From JAIXWP01 sp965247015 (GTDB lineage Bacteria > Bacteroidota > Bacteroidia > Flavobacteriales_D > Sanyastnellaceae): a stretch of 64,000 nt of DNA. A program made the position numbers and the translations under genes. The stretch is taken from NCBI GenBank assembly GCA_965247015.1, contig CBDFGG010000001.1, positions 186,001 through 250,000 of the forward strand, in the 5' to 3' direction. This document shows, in pieces, positions 27,375-36,804 of the stretch (positions are counted from its first letter, which is position 1; each line of letters starts with the position of its first letter). Under the pieces are notes generated by a model that saw nothing but the letters and a program-made list of their open reading frames with translations, was not told the origin of the DNA and did no database searches.

Positions 27375-27433
27375 CAAATGACAAGGGACAAGAGACAAGG
27401 GACAAGATACAAGATACAAGAGACAAGGGACAA
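27371..27433 (+). repeat. heptamer tandem array (nine units) before mnmE
   Basis: Nine tandem units: ATGACAA twice, then GGGACAA, GAGACAA, GGGACAA, GATACAA twice, GAGACAA and GGGACAA. It is the same family as the array at 19904 and ends in the same ATGA plus hairpin. The first unit contains the stop codon of the VF530 gene. Confidence 0.95.
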
Positions 27434-27437
27434 ATGA

Positions 27438-27454
27438 TCTCGGCGAAGCCGAGA
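27438..27454 (+). repeat. triloop hairpin, inverted relative to the 20020 copy
   Basis: TCTCGGC and GCCGAGA flank the loop GAA. The copy at 20020 has TTC, so the same 17-base unit is present in opposite orientation relative to its array. Confidence 0.85.
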
Positions 27455-27528
27455 ACAAAAGAAGATCTAGGAACTGATAAGACAACAGAGCCCTAAATTT
27501 TGCGACAGCGAAATCCCAAGCAGAAGAC

Positions 27529-27595
27529 TCTGCGAAGCAGAACCCGTCACAAAGTACCAGTCACGAAGTACCCGACAACTCGCCGCAGGCGAGTT
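27529..27595. repeat. 14-base direct repeats between two triloop hairpins
   Basis: TCTGC-GAA-GCAGA (27529-27541) is followed by GTCACAAAGTACCA (27546-27559), its near copy GTCACGAAGTACCC (27560-27573), and the hairpin AACTCGCC-GCA-GGCGAGTT (27577-27595), which touches the mnmE stop codon. It looks like a further member of the same style of repeat, with period 14. Confidence 0.75.
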
Positions 27596-28979
27596 ACTTC
27601 CCGATGCAGAATTTGGAGAAGATGGAGTTTAGGAGATCGTCAGCGTTGATTTGACCTAGAATATCGCTTAGGTGAAAGAGCGATTTCCGAATATCCACCG
27701 CCAAGAAATCACCCGTTACCTGATTTTCTAATCCTATTTGCACATCCATTAGCGCCTGCGCAGCGAGCGTGAGCGCCTCGTAATGTCGAATATTTGTTAC
27801 AATCGTATCACCACTTTCCACAGCTCCTTGACTCACGTACGATTGCAATTTTTCTTTGAGTTGTTCTACTCCTATTCCTTCTTTCGCGCTGATCAATACT
27901 AGATCATCGCTCGATGAAAGAAGCGAAGTAATATCACTTTCATTTCGATTTGTCTTATCTTTTTTATTTGCAACTAGCACCACTTGCGCACCTTGTTGCA
28001 CGGATGATTTTACTTTTTGGATAAAAGCTTTTACCTCATCAATATCCTCAAAGGAAGCATCAAACAAGATGAGCACTATGCTTGCCTCTCCTACTTTGGC
28101 CATACTGCGCTCGATACCGAGTTGTTCAATGGTGTCAGTTGTATCACGAATACCAGCGGTATCAATGAATTTAAAACGCATACCACCAAGGGTAATGCTA
28201 TCTTCAACGGTATCTCTTGTGGTACCAGCAATATCAGATACTATCGCACGATCCTCATTTAACAAGGCATTCAACAATGTTGATTTCCCCATATTCGGAG
28301 CCCCAACAATGGCAACGGGCACTCCATTCTTGATCGCATTGCCCAATTTGAATGAAGCGCGGAGATTATCAACCACACGTTTTATTTCTGCAATCAGAAT
28401 GGACAGCTGGTCACGATTTGCAAATTCTACATCTTCTTCAGCAAAATCTAATTCAAGTTCTACCATCGATGCGAAGTGAATTAGTTTTTCTCTGAGATCA
28501 TTGATTTCCTTCGAAAAACCACCACGCATTTGGTGAATGGCTTGTTTGTGAGCCGCGGCTGATTCGGCCGCAATCAAATCTCCAACCGCTTCTGCTTGGC
28601 TCAAGTCCATCCGACCATTCAAATAGGCGCGCATGGTGAATTCCCCTGGGCCTGCCATTTTAGCCCCATTGCGAAGCAATAGTTCAATAATGCGTTGTTG
28701 GATATAGATAGAGCCATGGCAAGTGATTTCCACGGTCATTTCGCCTGTAAACGATCGTGGCGCCCTGAAAATAGTGAGCACTACCTCATCAACACGCTCA
28801 TCCCCATCCATAATCCAACCGTGCAAAGCCTTGTGACTAGGCGCTGTGTCAATTTTTTTTGAAAAAAGTTTTTCCGCTATATCAATAGCCTCAAGGCCTG
28901 ATATACGTATCACTGCGATACCCCCCACCCCTGGCGGTGTGGATAAAGCGCATATTGTTTCTGTAGAATTATGATTCAC
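27594..28979 (-). CDS. mnmE: tRNA uridine-5-carboxymethylaminomethyl(34) synthesis GTPase MnmE
   Basis: This 461-residue enzyme works with MnmG to modify the wobble uridine of several tRNAs. It has the N-terminal tetrahydrofolate-binding domain ([22 protein letters not shown]), a helical domain, and a central G domain with [17 protein letters not shown] and NKKD. It ends in FCIGK, the conserved C-terminal Cys motif. Length is normal. It is divergent from sucD; the 44-base gap must hold both promoters. Confidence 0.96.
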   Translation of the reverse strand: MNHNSTETICALSTPPGVGGIAVIRISGLEAIDIAEKLFSKKIDTAPSHKALHGWIMDGDERVDEVVLTIFRAPRSFTGEMTVEITCHGSIYIQQRIIELLLRNGAKMAGPGEFTMRAYLNGRMDLSQAEAVGDLIAAESAAAHKQAIHQMRGGFSKEINDLREKLIHFASMVELELDFAEEDVEFANRDQLSILIAEIKRVVDNLRASFKLGNAIKNGVPVAIVGAPNMGKSTLLNALLNEDRAIVSDIAGTTRDTVEDSITLGGMRFKFIDTAGIRDTTDTIEQLGIERSMAKVGEASIVLILFDASFEDIDEVKAFIQKVKSSVQQGAQVVLVANKKDKTNRNESDITSLLSSSDDLVLISAKEGIGVEQLKEKLQSYVSQGAVESGDTIVTNIRHYEALTLAAQALMDVQIGLENQVTGDFLAVDIRKSLFHLSDILGQINADDLLNSIFSKFCIGK

Positions 28980-28995
28980 GGCGGCAAAGTTCGCT

Positions 28996-29003
28996 TATTT
29001 TCG
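28996..29003 (+). promoter_or_regulatory. possible -7 box of sucD
   Basis: TATTTTCG lies 20 bases before the sucD ATG in the gap between divergent genes. A -33 element would fall inside the mnmE 5' end and is not clear. Confidence 0.4.
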
Positions 29004-29023
29004 CGGCAAAATTTTATAATTCC

Positions 29024-29893
29024 ATGGGTGTACTGGTAGGAAAAGATTCAAAAGTAATTGTTCAAGGCTTCACAGGAAGCGAAGGAACATTCCACGCTGA
29101 ACAAATGATCGCATTCGGAACCAACGTTGTTGGTGGTGTAACACCAGGAAAAGGTGGACAAACACACCTCGACCGTCCGGTATTCAATACTGTTGCTGAC
29201 GCAGTAGCGCAAGCTGGTGCTGATGTAAGTATCATTTTCGTTCCACCAGCTTTTGCAGCTGATGCAATCATGGAAGCTGCTGAAGCAGGAATCAAAGTTA
29301 TCATCACTATCACAGAGGGTATCCCTGTTGCTGATATGTTGAAGGCGAAAGAATATGTAAAAGATCGCGACGTACGTCTCATCGGTCCAAACTGTCCAGG
29401 CGTTATCACTGCAGGTGAAGCGAAAGTTGGTATCATGCCAGGCTTCGTTTTCAAGCCAGGTCCAGTAGGTATCGTTTCTAAATCAGGTACCTTAACCTAC
29501 GAAGCTGCTGACCAAGTTGCGAAAGCTGGTCTTGGTGTTACTACCGCTATTGGAATCGGTGGAGACCCAATCATCGGTACTACTACTCTTGAGGCTGTTC
29601 AATTATTGATGGCTGACCCAGCGACAAAAGCAATCGTTATGATTGGTGAAATTGGTGGTGAACTTGAGCCAAAGGCTGCATATTGGATCAAAGAAAATGG
29701 TACTAAGCCTGTAGTTGGTTTCATCGCTGGTGAAACTGCTCCAAAAGGTCGTACCATGGGTCACGCAGGTGCTATTGTAAGTGGTGAAAATGAATCCGCT
29801 GCTGCTAAGAAGCGCATCATGCGTGAGTGTGGAATCCACGTGGTGGATAGCCCAGCAGAAATCGGAGCTAAAGTGAAAGAAGTATTAGGCTAG
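29024..29893 (+). CDS. sucD: succinyl-CoA synthetase subunit alpha
   Basis: This 289-residue TCA-cycle subunit binds CoA and carries the phosphohistidine. The N-terminal Rossmann fold shows [16 protein letters not shown], the CoA region GPNCPGVIT, and the active-site His lies in the C-terminal block [11 protein letters not shown]. Length is normal. The beta subunit gene is not adjacent. A strong terminator follows. Confidence 0.97.
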   Translation: MGVLVGKDSKVIVQGFTGSEGTFHAEQMIAFGTNVVGGVTPGKGGQTHLDRPVFNTVADAVAQAGADVSIIFVPPAFAADAIMEAAEAGIKVIITITEGIPVADMLKAKEYVKDRDVRLIGPNCPGVITAGEAKVGIMPGFVFKPGPVGIVSKSGTLTYEAADQVAKAGLGVTTAIGIGGDPIIGTTTLEAVQLLMADPATKAIVMIGEIGGELEPKAAYWIKENGTKPVVGFIAGETAPKGRTMGHAGAIVSGENESAAAKKRIMRECGIHVVDSPAEIGAKVKEVLG

Positions 29894-29913
29894 ACCTAAA
29901 ATTGAGATAAAAG

Positions 29914-29944
29914 AAAAGGCCGTTCTGATGAGCGGCCTTTTTTA
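29914..29944. terminator. bidirectional terminator between sucD and the kinase gene
   Basis: AAAAGGCCG (29914-29922) pairs with CGGCCTTTT (29933-29941) with a ten-base loop, followed by more T. An A-rich stretch on the left lets it also stop minus-strand transcripts from the gene ending at 29942. Confidence 0.88.
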
Positions 29945-30580
29945 TGCTTTCTGAATTCTTGTCAATCCAATTGGATATTCTTGCAGAATCTTTTCTTTGA
30001 TCCATTGATAGTCTTGCTCATTTTGCACAAAATCAAGACCAGAGGTATCTATAATGACAATACGTTGTTCCTCGTGCTGACGAATGAACTCCAAATATTG
30101 TCGTTGAATATTTTCTAAATAAGAAGCTTCTATCTTTTGCTCGTAATCCCGACCTCTTTTTCTGATATTGGATAAAAGTTGATCGACATCTTGGTACAGA
30201 TAAATCATCAAATCTGGGCGTGTGACGCTGCTTTCAACGATTTCGTACATTTTCAAGAACAACTGATATTCATCTTCTGGCAGATTGTTTTTTGCAAAAA
30301 TCTGACACTTGCTAATGATGTAATCTGATACAATCTGAGGTGCGAATAAATCTTCTTGATTCACCTCTTTTTTCAACTGAGAAAATCGCTCAGAAAGGAA
30401 ACTCAACTCGAGCGGAAATGCATATCGCTCGGGGTTTTCGTAGAATTTTGGAAGAAATGGATTATCGGCAAACTCTTCGAGTATCAATCGCGCATGAAGG
30501 TCATTAGCCAAACGAGTGGCAAGGCTGGTTTTTCCAGCACCAATATTTCCTTCAATTGCAATGTATTTATGCTTCAACAT
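29942..30580 (-). CDS. deoxynucleoside kinase
   Basis: This protein of 212 residues phosphorylates deoxynucleosides for salvage (dNK/dGK/dCK family). The P-loop is GNIGAGKTS, followed by EEFADNPFLPKFYENPERYAFPLELSFL, the substrate and DRS-type region (SDYIISKCQIFAKNNL), and the LID with RKRGRDYEQKIEASYL. ATG at 30580 (MLKHKYIAIEGN) fits the family better than the upstream ATG at 30607. It overlaps the end of folK by 14 bases, so the two genes are translationally linked. Preferred base is not decidable. Confidence 0.88.
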   Translation of the reverse strand: MLKHKYIAIEGNIGAGKTSLATRLANDLHARLILEEFADNPFLPKFYENPERYAFPLELSFLSERFSQLKKEVNQEDLFAPQIVSDYIISKCQIFAKNNLPEDEYQLFLKMYEIVESSVTRPDLMIYLYQDVDQLLSNIRKRGRDYEQKIEASYLENIQRQYLEFIRQHEEQRIVIIDTSGLDFVQNEQDYQWIKEKILQEYPIGLTRIQKA

Positions 30581-31064
30581 AGAGCGATACCTTTCCCTCA
30601 TCCACACATTTAGCGAGGAGTTCAGAAACTTTCAATTTCAAAACGGGATGTACCAAGTCTTGAGCGATATCATTTAACGGCTGCAATACAAACTTGCGTT
30701 CATGCATTCTTGGATGCGGCACCGATAGCGCTTCTGTATCGATTATTTCTTCACCGAAGAATAGAATATCGACATCCATCTCGCGGTTCAAATACTGATT
30801 ATCCTTGCGCTCTCGACCATAAAACTCTTCGAGTTCTTCTATCTCACTAAGCAATTGCTCTGGTGTGAGCTCGGTTTCGATCTCCAACACTTGATTGAGA
30901 AAGTCTGGCGCGCCCTCCATTCCCCAAGCAGAGCTTTGATAAATCGGAGACTCCTGAATGATATCTCCCATATTAAAAAGTACGAAATCCCTTGTTTCTT
31001 CAAGGTTTTCAAGACGCTCGCCGAGATTGCCGCCGATGCATAAGTATGCGCGATGCTTTTTCAT
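30567..31064 (-). CDS. folK: 2-amino-4-hydroxy-6-hydroxymethyldihydropteridine diphosphokinase
   Basis: This 165-residue enzyme (HPPK) transfers pyrophosphate from ATP in folate biosynthesis. Family marks are AYLCIGGNLGERLENLE, FLNQVLEIETELTPEQLL, YGRERKDNQYLNREMDVDILFFG and the PHPRMHERKFVLQPL signature. ATG at 31064 is chosen because the longer frame up to 31121 adds 19 residues without family counterpart. It overlaps the kinase gene downstream. Other folate genes are elsewhere, apart from folE at 34726. Confidence 0.93.
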   Translation of the reverse strand: MKKHRAYLCIGGNLGERLENLEETRDFVLFNMGDIIQESPIYQSSAWGMEGAPDFLNQVLEIETELTPEQLLSEIEELEEFYGRERKDNQYLNREMDVDILFFGEEIIDTEALSVPHPRMHERKFVLQPLNDIAQDLVHPVLKLKVSELLAKCVDEGKVSLYVEA

Positions 31065-31202
31065 GAGCCACGAAAGTAAGGCGATATCATCAACCGCGAA
31101 AATCATAAATGCCCCTATCAAACGAACTTCTCAACCGCTTGTGTAAAGATTCTCGACTAGCGCATGATCCTCACTAGTTTAGCAGTGTAAATAATTAAGC
31201 AC

Positions 31203-32975
31203 ATGAATTTTCTTAAAAACGTATTAGCCTCCATGATTGGTACCATCGTAGCAATGGTAGTGGTAGGTGTCATATTCTTCTTTTTAATCATTGCAGCAGT
31301 GGTAAGCGCTGGAAGCGGTGGTGACGAAAAAACAAAAGTGTCTGAAAACTCGGTTCTGCATTTAAAACTGGACCAAGCTATTGTTGAGCGCGCTGGTGAA
31401 AATGACTTCAATTTTAATCCAGCAACTTTTCAATCTGAAGAAAGTATTGGCCTAAACCACATCGTAGAAGATTTGGCTCATGCTAAAACAGACGATAACA
31501 TCAAAGGTATTTTCCTAGAAGTTTCTTCTGTAGGAGCCGCACCAAGCACTGTTCTAGACATTCGCAATGCCATCCTCGATTTTAAATCTTCGGGTAAATG
31601 GGTCATTGCTTATGCCGAGAATTACTCGCAAGCTGGCTATTACGTAGCAAGTGCTGCGAATGAAGTCTATATGTATCCAACTGGAACTTTTGATTGGAGA
31701 GGACTTGCAACTGAAATCATGTTTTACAAAAACATGTTGGATAAATTGGAAATCGAAGCGCAAGTGATTCGTGGTCCAAACAACAAATTCAAGAGCGCTG
31801 TCGAGCCATTCATGTATGATCACATGTCACCAGAAAACCGTGAGCAAATCGCCACGTTTGTTGGAGATATCTGGAATATTATGTTAGATGGCATCGCTAA
31901 AGATCGCGGTGTAACAAAAGAAATGCTCAATCTCGCAGCCGACTCTCTCACCTTCCGCGACGTGCAGTTGGTAAAAGATGGAGGACTTTTGAATGGCCTT
32001 TCATATCGCGATGAGGTGATGGATTTGATCAAGGCAAAAGTGGGCGTTGATAAAGTTGATGATATCAAATTCACTGATTTTGGAGATTACCATAAATCAT
32101 ATGAGAAGTCTATCGGAACCGATCGCGTAGCGGTAGTGTACGCTGTAGGCGGTATCGAAAGCGGTGAAGGCGATGATCAAACCATCGGTAGTGATCGTAT
32201 CGCAAAAGCGCTGCGCGAAGCTCGTGAAGATGAAAATGTGAAGGCTGTTGTCTTGCGTGTCAATTCTCCTGGAGGATCTGCGCTCGCTTCTGATGTGATT
32301 TGGAGAGAAACTGAACTCATCAAAAAAAGTGGCAAGCCATTCATCGTTTCAATGGGAGATTACGCTGCATCAGGTGGTTACTACATCGCATGTTCTGCAG
32401 ATCGCATCTTCGCAAACCCAAATACCATCACAGGATCGATCGGAGTATTCGGCGTTATTCCAAACATGAAGAATTTCTTGAACAACAAAATCGGTCTCAC
32501 ATTCGATACCTATCAAACCAACGCACATGCGGGTTTAATCTCTGTGACAAAGCCTTTGGACGAAATGGAAATGAAAGCAATGCAAGACATGATTGCTGAT
32601 ATCTATGATGACTTCACTTCTAAAGTAGCAAAAGGAAGAAACAAAACACAAGCAGAAGTGGATAGCATTGGGCAAGGTCGCGTTTGGAGCGGCGAAGATG
32701 CTCTTCAAATTGGACTGGTAGATGAATTAGGAGACCTCAACGATGCTGTAGCGTATGCCGCACAGCAAGCAGGAATCAGCGACTACTCCACCAAAGGATT
32801 TCCAAAAATGAAAGATCCTTTTGAAGAATTGATGCAAGATTTAACGGGTCAAAAACAAACTGCTATTTTGCAACAAGTGTTGGGTGAGGATTTCAGATTT
32901 TATGAAGAAATTCAAGCTGTAAGAGCGATGAAAGGTCCTCAAGCACGCTTACCTTTCGCCATTGAAATAAGATAA
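31203..32975 (+). CDS. sppA: signal peptide peptidase SppA, long form
   Basis: This 590-residue membrane protease degrades cleaved signal peptides. One N-terminal transmembrane helix (about 8-35) precedes two ClpP-like domains. The Ser/Lys dyad is visible as Ser390 (GDYAASGGYYIAC) in the second domain and Lys197 (NNKFKSAVEPF) in the first, as in the E. coli 67-kDa form. The segment NSPGGSALASDVIWRE matches too. It is followed after three bases by an RNA methylase gene. Confidence 0.94.
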   Translation: MNFLKNVLASMIGTIVAMVVVGVIFFFLIIAAVVSAGSGGDEKTKVSENSVLHLKLDQAIVERAGENDFNFNPATFQSEESIGLNHIVEDLAHAKTDDNIKGIFLEVSSVGAAPSTVLDIRNAILDFKSSGKWVIAYAENYSQAGYYVASAANEVYMYPTGTFDWRGLATEIMFYKNMLDKLEIEAQVIRGPNNKFKSAVEPFMYDHMSPENREQIATFVGDIWNIMLDGIAKDRGVTKEMLNLAADSLTFRDVQLVKDGGLLNGLSYRDEVMDLIKAKVGVDKVDDIKFTDFGDYHKSYEKSIGTDRVAVVYAVGGIESGEGDDQTIGSDRIAKALREAREDENVKAVVLRVNSPGGSALASDVIWRETELIKKSGKPFIVSMGDYAASGGYYIACSADRIFANPNTITGSIGVFGVIPNMKNFLNNKIGLTFDTYQTNAHAGLISVTKPLDEMEMKAMQDMIADIYDDFTSKVAKGRNKTQAEVDSIGQGRVWSGEDALQIGLVDELGDLNDAVAYAAQQAGISDYSTKGFPKMKDPFEELMQDLTGQKQTAILQQVLGEDFRFYEEIQAVRAMKGPQARLPFAIEIR

Positions 32976-32978
32976 TCT

Positions 32979-33515
32979 ATGAATCAAAAATTGTCGATGG
33001 AACAACTTGGACGCATGAGCCAAGCGGAGTTTAAGGATGTAGAAAAAATTCCAGTCGTCGTCATTTTAGAAAATATTAGAAGTGGATTAAATGTGGGAAG
33101 TATATTCCGCAGCGCAGATGCCTTTCGTTTGAAAGGCATCTTTTGCGTGGGATATACTCCTACTCCACCTCACCGTGAAGTGCTCAAATCGGCATTAGGA
33201 GCCACAGAGACCGTTGATTGGGAACATCGTGAAGATTCAATAACACTGATCGCCGATCTAAAATCTGCGGGCTTTAAATGCTACAGCATAGAACAAGCAT
33301 CGAACTCCATTGAGCTGCATGATTTTCAACCTTCAGGTCCAATTGCTTTAGTACTAGGAAATGAAGTAGATGGCGTAGATCAAGCAACGATCGAAGCATG
33401 TGATGGTGTGATTGAAATCGCTCAACACGGAACCAAGCATTCATTGAATGTCGCAGTCTGCGGAGGCATCGTATTCTATGATCTTTTTGGGAAAATGACA
33501 ACGTCAGCGCATTAG
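32979..33515 (+). CDS. TrmH/SpoU-family RNA methyltransferase
   Basis: This 178-residue SPOUT enzyme should methylate a ribose in tRNA or rRNA. The three SpoU motifs are present: NVGSIFRSADAF, ALVLGNEVDGV and HSLNVAVCGGIVFYDL, forming the trefoil knot that holds S-adenosylmethionine. It lacks an N-terminal RNA-binding domain, like small TrmH-type proteins. The target nucleotide cannot be predicted. It is probably cotranslated with sppA. Its stop codon shares TTAG with the convergent MFS gene. Confidence 0.9.
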   Translation: MNQKLSMEQLGRMSQAEFKDVEKIPVVVILENIRSGLNVGSIFRSADAFRLKGIFCVGYTPTPPHREVLKSALGATETVDWEHREDSITLIADLKSAGFKCYSIEQASNSIELHDFQPSGPIALVLGNEVDGVDQATIEACDGVIEIAQHGTKHSLNVAVCGGIVFYDLFGKMTTSAH

Positions 33516-34723
33516 GCAGCGTCCGTTTTTTCCCGCATCACCAATCGCTCGAGCCATTTGATTCCCAGAATCGTAATTACTGCGAATCCAGCAAGCAGCA
33601 GCCATAAACCATCGTATCCGGAAACCGCAATCATATTCGTTGCAATCAATGGTGTAATGATTTGCGCTACTGCCCAGGCCATCACGTAAAGCGAAGCGTA
33701 TTGGCCCTTGCTTTCTACAGGAGCTCTGTTATTCATGAATGTATTCATAAACGGCAACGCCAGCATTTCTGAGAATGAAATCACAATGGTCAAGAATACC
33801 AGCCACCACCAACCTCCCCAAAACACCAACGAGATATAACTTAAAATAAGCAGTACACTTCCCCATGCAATGAAGTTGTAGAGGCTTGTTTTCTTCTCGA
33901 ACTTGTAGATCAATACCATTTCAAACACCGCTACTATCAAGCCATTCAAGGCCATGAGCCATCCAATTTCTACTTCTGAGAAATGTTCTACATCCTTGTA
34001 GTACAAAGGCATCGTAGAAAAGAATTGGAAGAAGGATACGGTGTAGAATACGCAAATCGGTAGAAACAATAGATAGATTTTATCCTTGTATGGAGATTTA
34101 CTTGACACCTGAATCTCCGCTTGTTCTTTTTTCGGAGCTTTCTTTTCCTCGATGTATACTTTCAATATCCACGCGGCGATAAGGCATGTCACGCCATCCA
34201 CCCAGAAGATGAGGTTGTAATCAATAGAAGCCAAAAAGCCTCCAATCGCAGGGCCGATAGAGAAACCTAAGTTCATCGCAAGTCTGCTTAGCGCAACCGA
34301 ACGTGTGTACGTTTCAGGCTTGCTATAGATCGACATCGCAGCGAGATTCGCTGGTCTGAAACATTCAGAAATGGCGCTCAAGAAAAACATCGCTACCGCC
34401 AAAACTGCAAAGCTCCGCACCCATCCAACTAAAATGAATGCTAAGCCTCCGAAGAAGAGGCTAAAAAACATGATGCGATAAAAACCAATTTTATCGATGA
34501 GTCGTCCACCGAAAAATGTTCCGGTGATACTACCCGCGCCAAATAATGCCATCACCGCTCCTACTTGCCCCAAGGAAAAGCCAAGGTCATCTTTCAGATA
34601 AACTGAAAGAAAAACCACTACCATGGTACCGCTGCGGTTGATGAATTGTATTAGCGCTAAAAGCCACATCGTGCGGTCTAATCCGCCGTAGGCATTTTTT
34701 ATAAGATTTAAAAATGAAGTCAT
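33512..34723 (-). CDS. MFS transporter (DHA1-like)
   Basis: This 403-residue protein has twelve predicted membrane helices and the loop motif GGRLIDKIGFYRIM between helices 2 and 3 that marks the major facilitator superfamily. It looks like a drug/metabolite exporter of the DHA1 group. It is the last gene of a likely PTPS-folE-MFS operon (two bases after folE), so export or uptake of a pterin or related compound is a fair guess, but unsupported by sequence alone. Confidence 0.87.
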   Translation of the reverse strand: MTSFLNLIKNAYGGLDRTMWLLALIQFINRSGTMVVVFLSVYLKDDLGFSLGQVGAVMALFGAGSITGTFFGGRLIDKIGFYRIMFFSLFFGGLAFILVGWVRSFAVLAVAMFFLSAISECFRPANLAAMSIYSKPETYTRSVALSRLAMNLGFSIGPAIGGFLASIDYNLIFWVDGVTCLIAAWILKVYIEEKKAPKKEQAEIQVSSKSPYKDKIYLLFLPICVFYTVSFFQFFSTMPLYYKDVEHFSEVEIGWLMALNGLIVAVFEMVLIYKFEKKTSLYNFIAWGSVLLILSYISLVFWGGWWWLVFLTIVISFSEMLALPFMNTFMNNRAPVESKGQYASLYVMAWAVAQIITPLIATNMIAVSGYDGLWLLLAGFAVITILGIKWLERLVMREKTDAA

Positions 34724-34725
34724 GA

Positions 34726-35316
34726 TTAGCTCAATCGAGCGCCAATCAGTTGGATGAACTCTTTTCGAGTTTTGTCGTTGTTAAGGAATTCTCCACTGAA
34801 AGCGCTGGTGGTTGTATGTGAATTTTGTTTTTGAACACCGCGCATTTGCATGCATAAATGGTGACACTCTATCACCACGGCTACTCCCAAGGGTTGCAGG
34901 GTTTGTTGGATGCAATCTCGGATCTCTATCGTCAATCGCTCTTGGACCTGCAGTCGTCGGGCAAACACATCGACCACTCTTGGTATTTTGCTCAGTCCAA
35001 CAATCTTTCCGTTTGGGATGTAAGCGACGTGCGCCTTTCCAAAAAACGGAAGCATGTGGTGTTCGCAGAGGCTGTAGACTTCAATGTCTTTCACCAATAC
35101 CATCTCGCTATAAGACTCATCGAATATGGCACCACGCAGCACATCTTCTGCACTTTGCTGGTAACCTTGCGTTAGAAAGTCATAAGCTTTAGCCACACGC
35201 TCGGGCGTTTTCAGCAAGCCCTGACGCGTTGGATCTTCTCCAATTTGACCAAGGATTACTTCTACTGCCGAAGCGATTTTCTGTTGACTAGCTGAAAGCT
35301 CTTTTGACTCTTCCAT
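34726..35316 (-). CDS. folE: GTP cyclohydrolase I
   Basis: This 196-residue enzyme converts GTP to dihydroneopterin triphosphate, the entry to folate, queuosine and biopterin. Zinc and active-site residues lie in [19 protein letters not shown] and [37 protein letters not shown] is diagnostic. It is flanked by a PTPS gene (seven bases upstream in the transcript) and an MFS gene, which points to pterin or deazapurine synthesis rather than to folate alone. Confidence 0.96.
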   Translation of the reverse strand: MEESKELSASQQKIASAVEVILGQIGEDPTRQGLLKTPERVAKAYDFLTQGYQQSAEDVLRGAIFDESYSEMVLVKDIEVYSLCEHHMLPFFGKAHVAYIPNGKIVGLSKIPRVVDVFARRLQVQERLTIEIRDCIQQTLQPLGVAVVIECHHLCMQMRGVQKQNSHTTTSAFSGEFLNNDKTRKEFIQLIGARLS

Positions 35317-35323
35317 TCGATGT

Positions 35324-35749
35324 TTATTTTCCTCCGAAGTATTCTACGAAGTTATTTTCTGTTTCATAAAGTTTTACGCTATGCAAAGTACAACCTTTAT
35401 CTGCAATAGCAGCTTCAAGTTGTTCCCAAATGGCAATAGCCAAGTTCTCTGTAGACGTGAGGATGCCTTGCATAAAATCCACGTCAATATTCAAGTTTTT
35501 ATGATCGAGCTTGTCTGTTACACGCTCCTCAATGATATCACTTAAAAACTTCAAATCGATACAAAAACCAGTCTCCGGTTGAGGTTCGCCTTTCACCGTT
35601 ACAAAAAGATCATAGTTGTGTCCATGCCAGTTTGGATTGGAACATTTTCCGAAGACCTTTTTATTTGTTTCATCATCCCATAGCGGATTTGCGAGTTTGT
35701 GAGCTGCATTGAATCGTTCGCGACGAGTGACATAGACTATTTTTGACAT
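35324..35749 (-). CDS. 6-pyruvoyl-tetrahydropterin synthase/QueD family protein
   Basis: This 141-residue protein acts on dihydroneopterin triphosphate, the product of FolE. Zinc ligands are in RFNAAHKL and WHGHNY; the catalytic Cys is in FGKCSNPN, and DHKNLNID and [10 protein letters not shown] follow. The Cys spacing and the C-terminal ETxNNxVxY look more like animal PTPS than E. coli QueD, so a biopterin-type product is possible. ATG at 35749 is used because the first in-frame ATG (35770) lies inside the -7 promoter box; 35752 is an equal alternative. It heads the operon with folE. Confidence 0.88.
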   Translation of the reverse strand: MSKIVYVTRRERFNAAHKLANPLWDDETNKKVFGKCSNPNWHGHNYDLFVTVKGEPQPETGFCIDLKFLSDIIEERVTDKLDHKNLNIDVDFMQGILTSTENLAIAIWEQLEAAIADKGCTLHSVKLYETENNFVEYFGGK

Positions 35750-35767
35750 CATGTAAAATTTGGGCTG

Positions 35768-35775
35768 CAAAGATA
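35768..35775 (-). promoter_or_regulatory. -7 box of the PTPS-folE-MFS operon
   Basis: TATCTTTG reads on the minus strand from 35775 to 35768, 18 bases ahead of the ATG at 35749. No good TTG is seen at -33. It rules out the ATG at 35770. Confidence 0.55.
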
Positions 35776-35829
35776 CACGCTCATTGGGTTTCCTTGGTAA
35801 CTTGCGCCATTAAATAAAGATAAATTCAG

Positions 35830-36795
35830 ATGATTGTTGTCACTGGTGCTGCTGGATTCATTTCTAGCTGTTTGGTTAGCCGCTTAAACGAAGATCGTTT
35901 CAACGACCTCGTGTTGGTGGATGATTTTTCTCGTCCAGAAAAAAACAAAAATTTCGAGGGTAAGAAATACGTCCAACTCGTAGACCGAATGGACTTTCCA
36001 GCCTGGCTAGAAGAAAATGAAGCACAAGTGCAATTCGTTTTTCACCTCGGCGCTCGCACTGACACCACCGAGTTTGACAAAGAAATTTTCGATCGTCTGA
36101 ATCTAGAATACACCAAAACGATTTGGAAAATTTGCGCAGCAAAATCTCTTCCACTAGTTTACGCTTCTTCGGCAGCAACCTATGGTGGTGGAGAGTTTGG
36201 CTACAAGGACGATCACAACATCATTCCACAATTGAAGCCCCTCAATCCATATGGCGATTCAAAAAATGATTTCGATATCTGGGCATTGCAACAAACCGAA
36301 ACCCCAATGTTTTGGGCAGGTTTGAAGTTTTTCAATGTCTATGGTCCCAATGAGTATCACAAAGGCAGAATGGCTTCGGTCATCATGCATGCCTTTCATC
36401 AAATTCAGGAAAAAGGATCGATGCGCCTTTTTAAATCACATCGCCCAGATTTCACTGACGGCGGCCAAATGAGAGATTTCGTTTATGTAAAAGATGTGGT
36501 GGAAGTCTGTATGTTTTTGATGCACCACCGCAGAGATTCTGGAATCTACAATCTCGGTTCTGGAAAAGCGCGCATGTTTAAGGACCTAGCAAATGCCACA
36601 TTCGCTGCGCTGGAAAAACAACCACAAATCGACTTCATCGAAACGCCTGTCGACATCAGAGACAAGTACCAATACTTCACTGAGGCGGATATGAGCAAAT
36701 TGATTGGAATCGGCTACAGCAAGCCTTTTCACACGCTCGAAGAAGGTGTAAGTGATTACGTGAAGAACTACCTGTTGCCAGGAAAGTACTATTGA
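35830..36795 (+). CDS. rfaD: ADP-L-glycero-D-manno-heptose-6-epimerase
   Basis: This 321-residue short-chain dehydrogenase/epimerase makes the heptose precursor for the lipopolysaccharide core. The NADP-binding GAAGFISS, LGARTDTTE, SSAATYGGGE, the active-site YGDSK and FFNVYGPNEYHKGRMASV are all RfaD/HldD-like. Length is close to E. coli RfaD. It is not next to other heptose genes. Confidence 0.93.
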   Translation: MIVVTGAAGFISSCLVSRLNEDRFNDLVLVDDFSRPEKNKNFEGKKYVQLVDRMDFPAWLEENEAQVQFVFHLGARTDTTEFDKEIFDRLNLEYTKTIWKICAAKSLPLVYASSAATYGGGEFGYKDDHNIIPQLKPLNPYGDSKNDFDIWALQQTETPMFWAGLKFFNVYGPNEYHKGRMASVIMHAFHQIQEKGSMRLFKSHRPDFTDGGQMRDFVYVKDVVEVCMFLMHHRRDSGIYNLGSGKARMFKDLANATFAALEKQPQIDFIETPVDIRDKYQYFTEADMSKLIGIGYSKPFHTLEEGVSDYVKNYLLPGKYY

Positions 36796-36804
36796 TTTTT
36801 TTTC

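Noticed and set aside
28919..28932. C-rich tract at the mnmE 5' end as a slippage site
   Set aside because: The run is broken by an A (six C, then A) and codes for the conserved STPPGVGG segment, so it is constrained by the protein.
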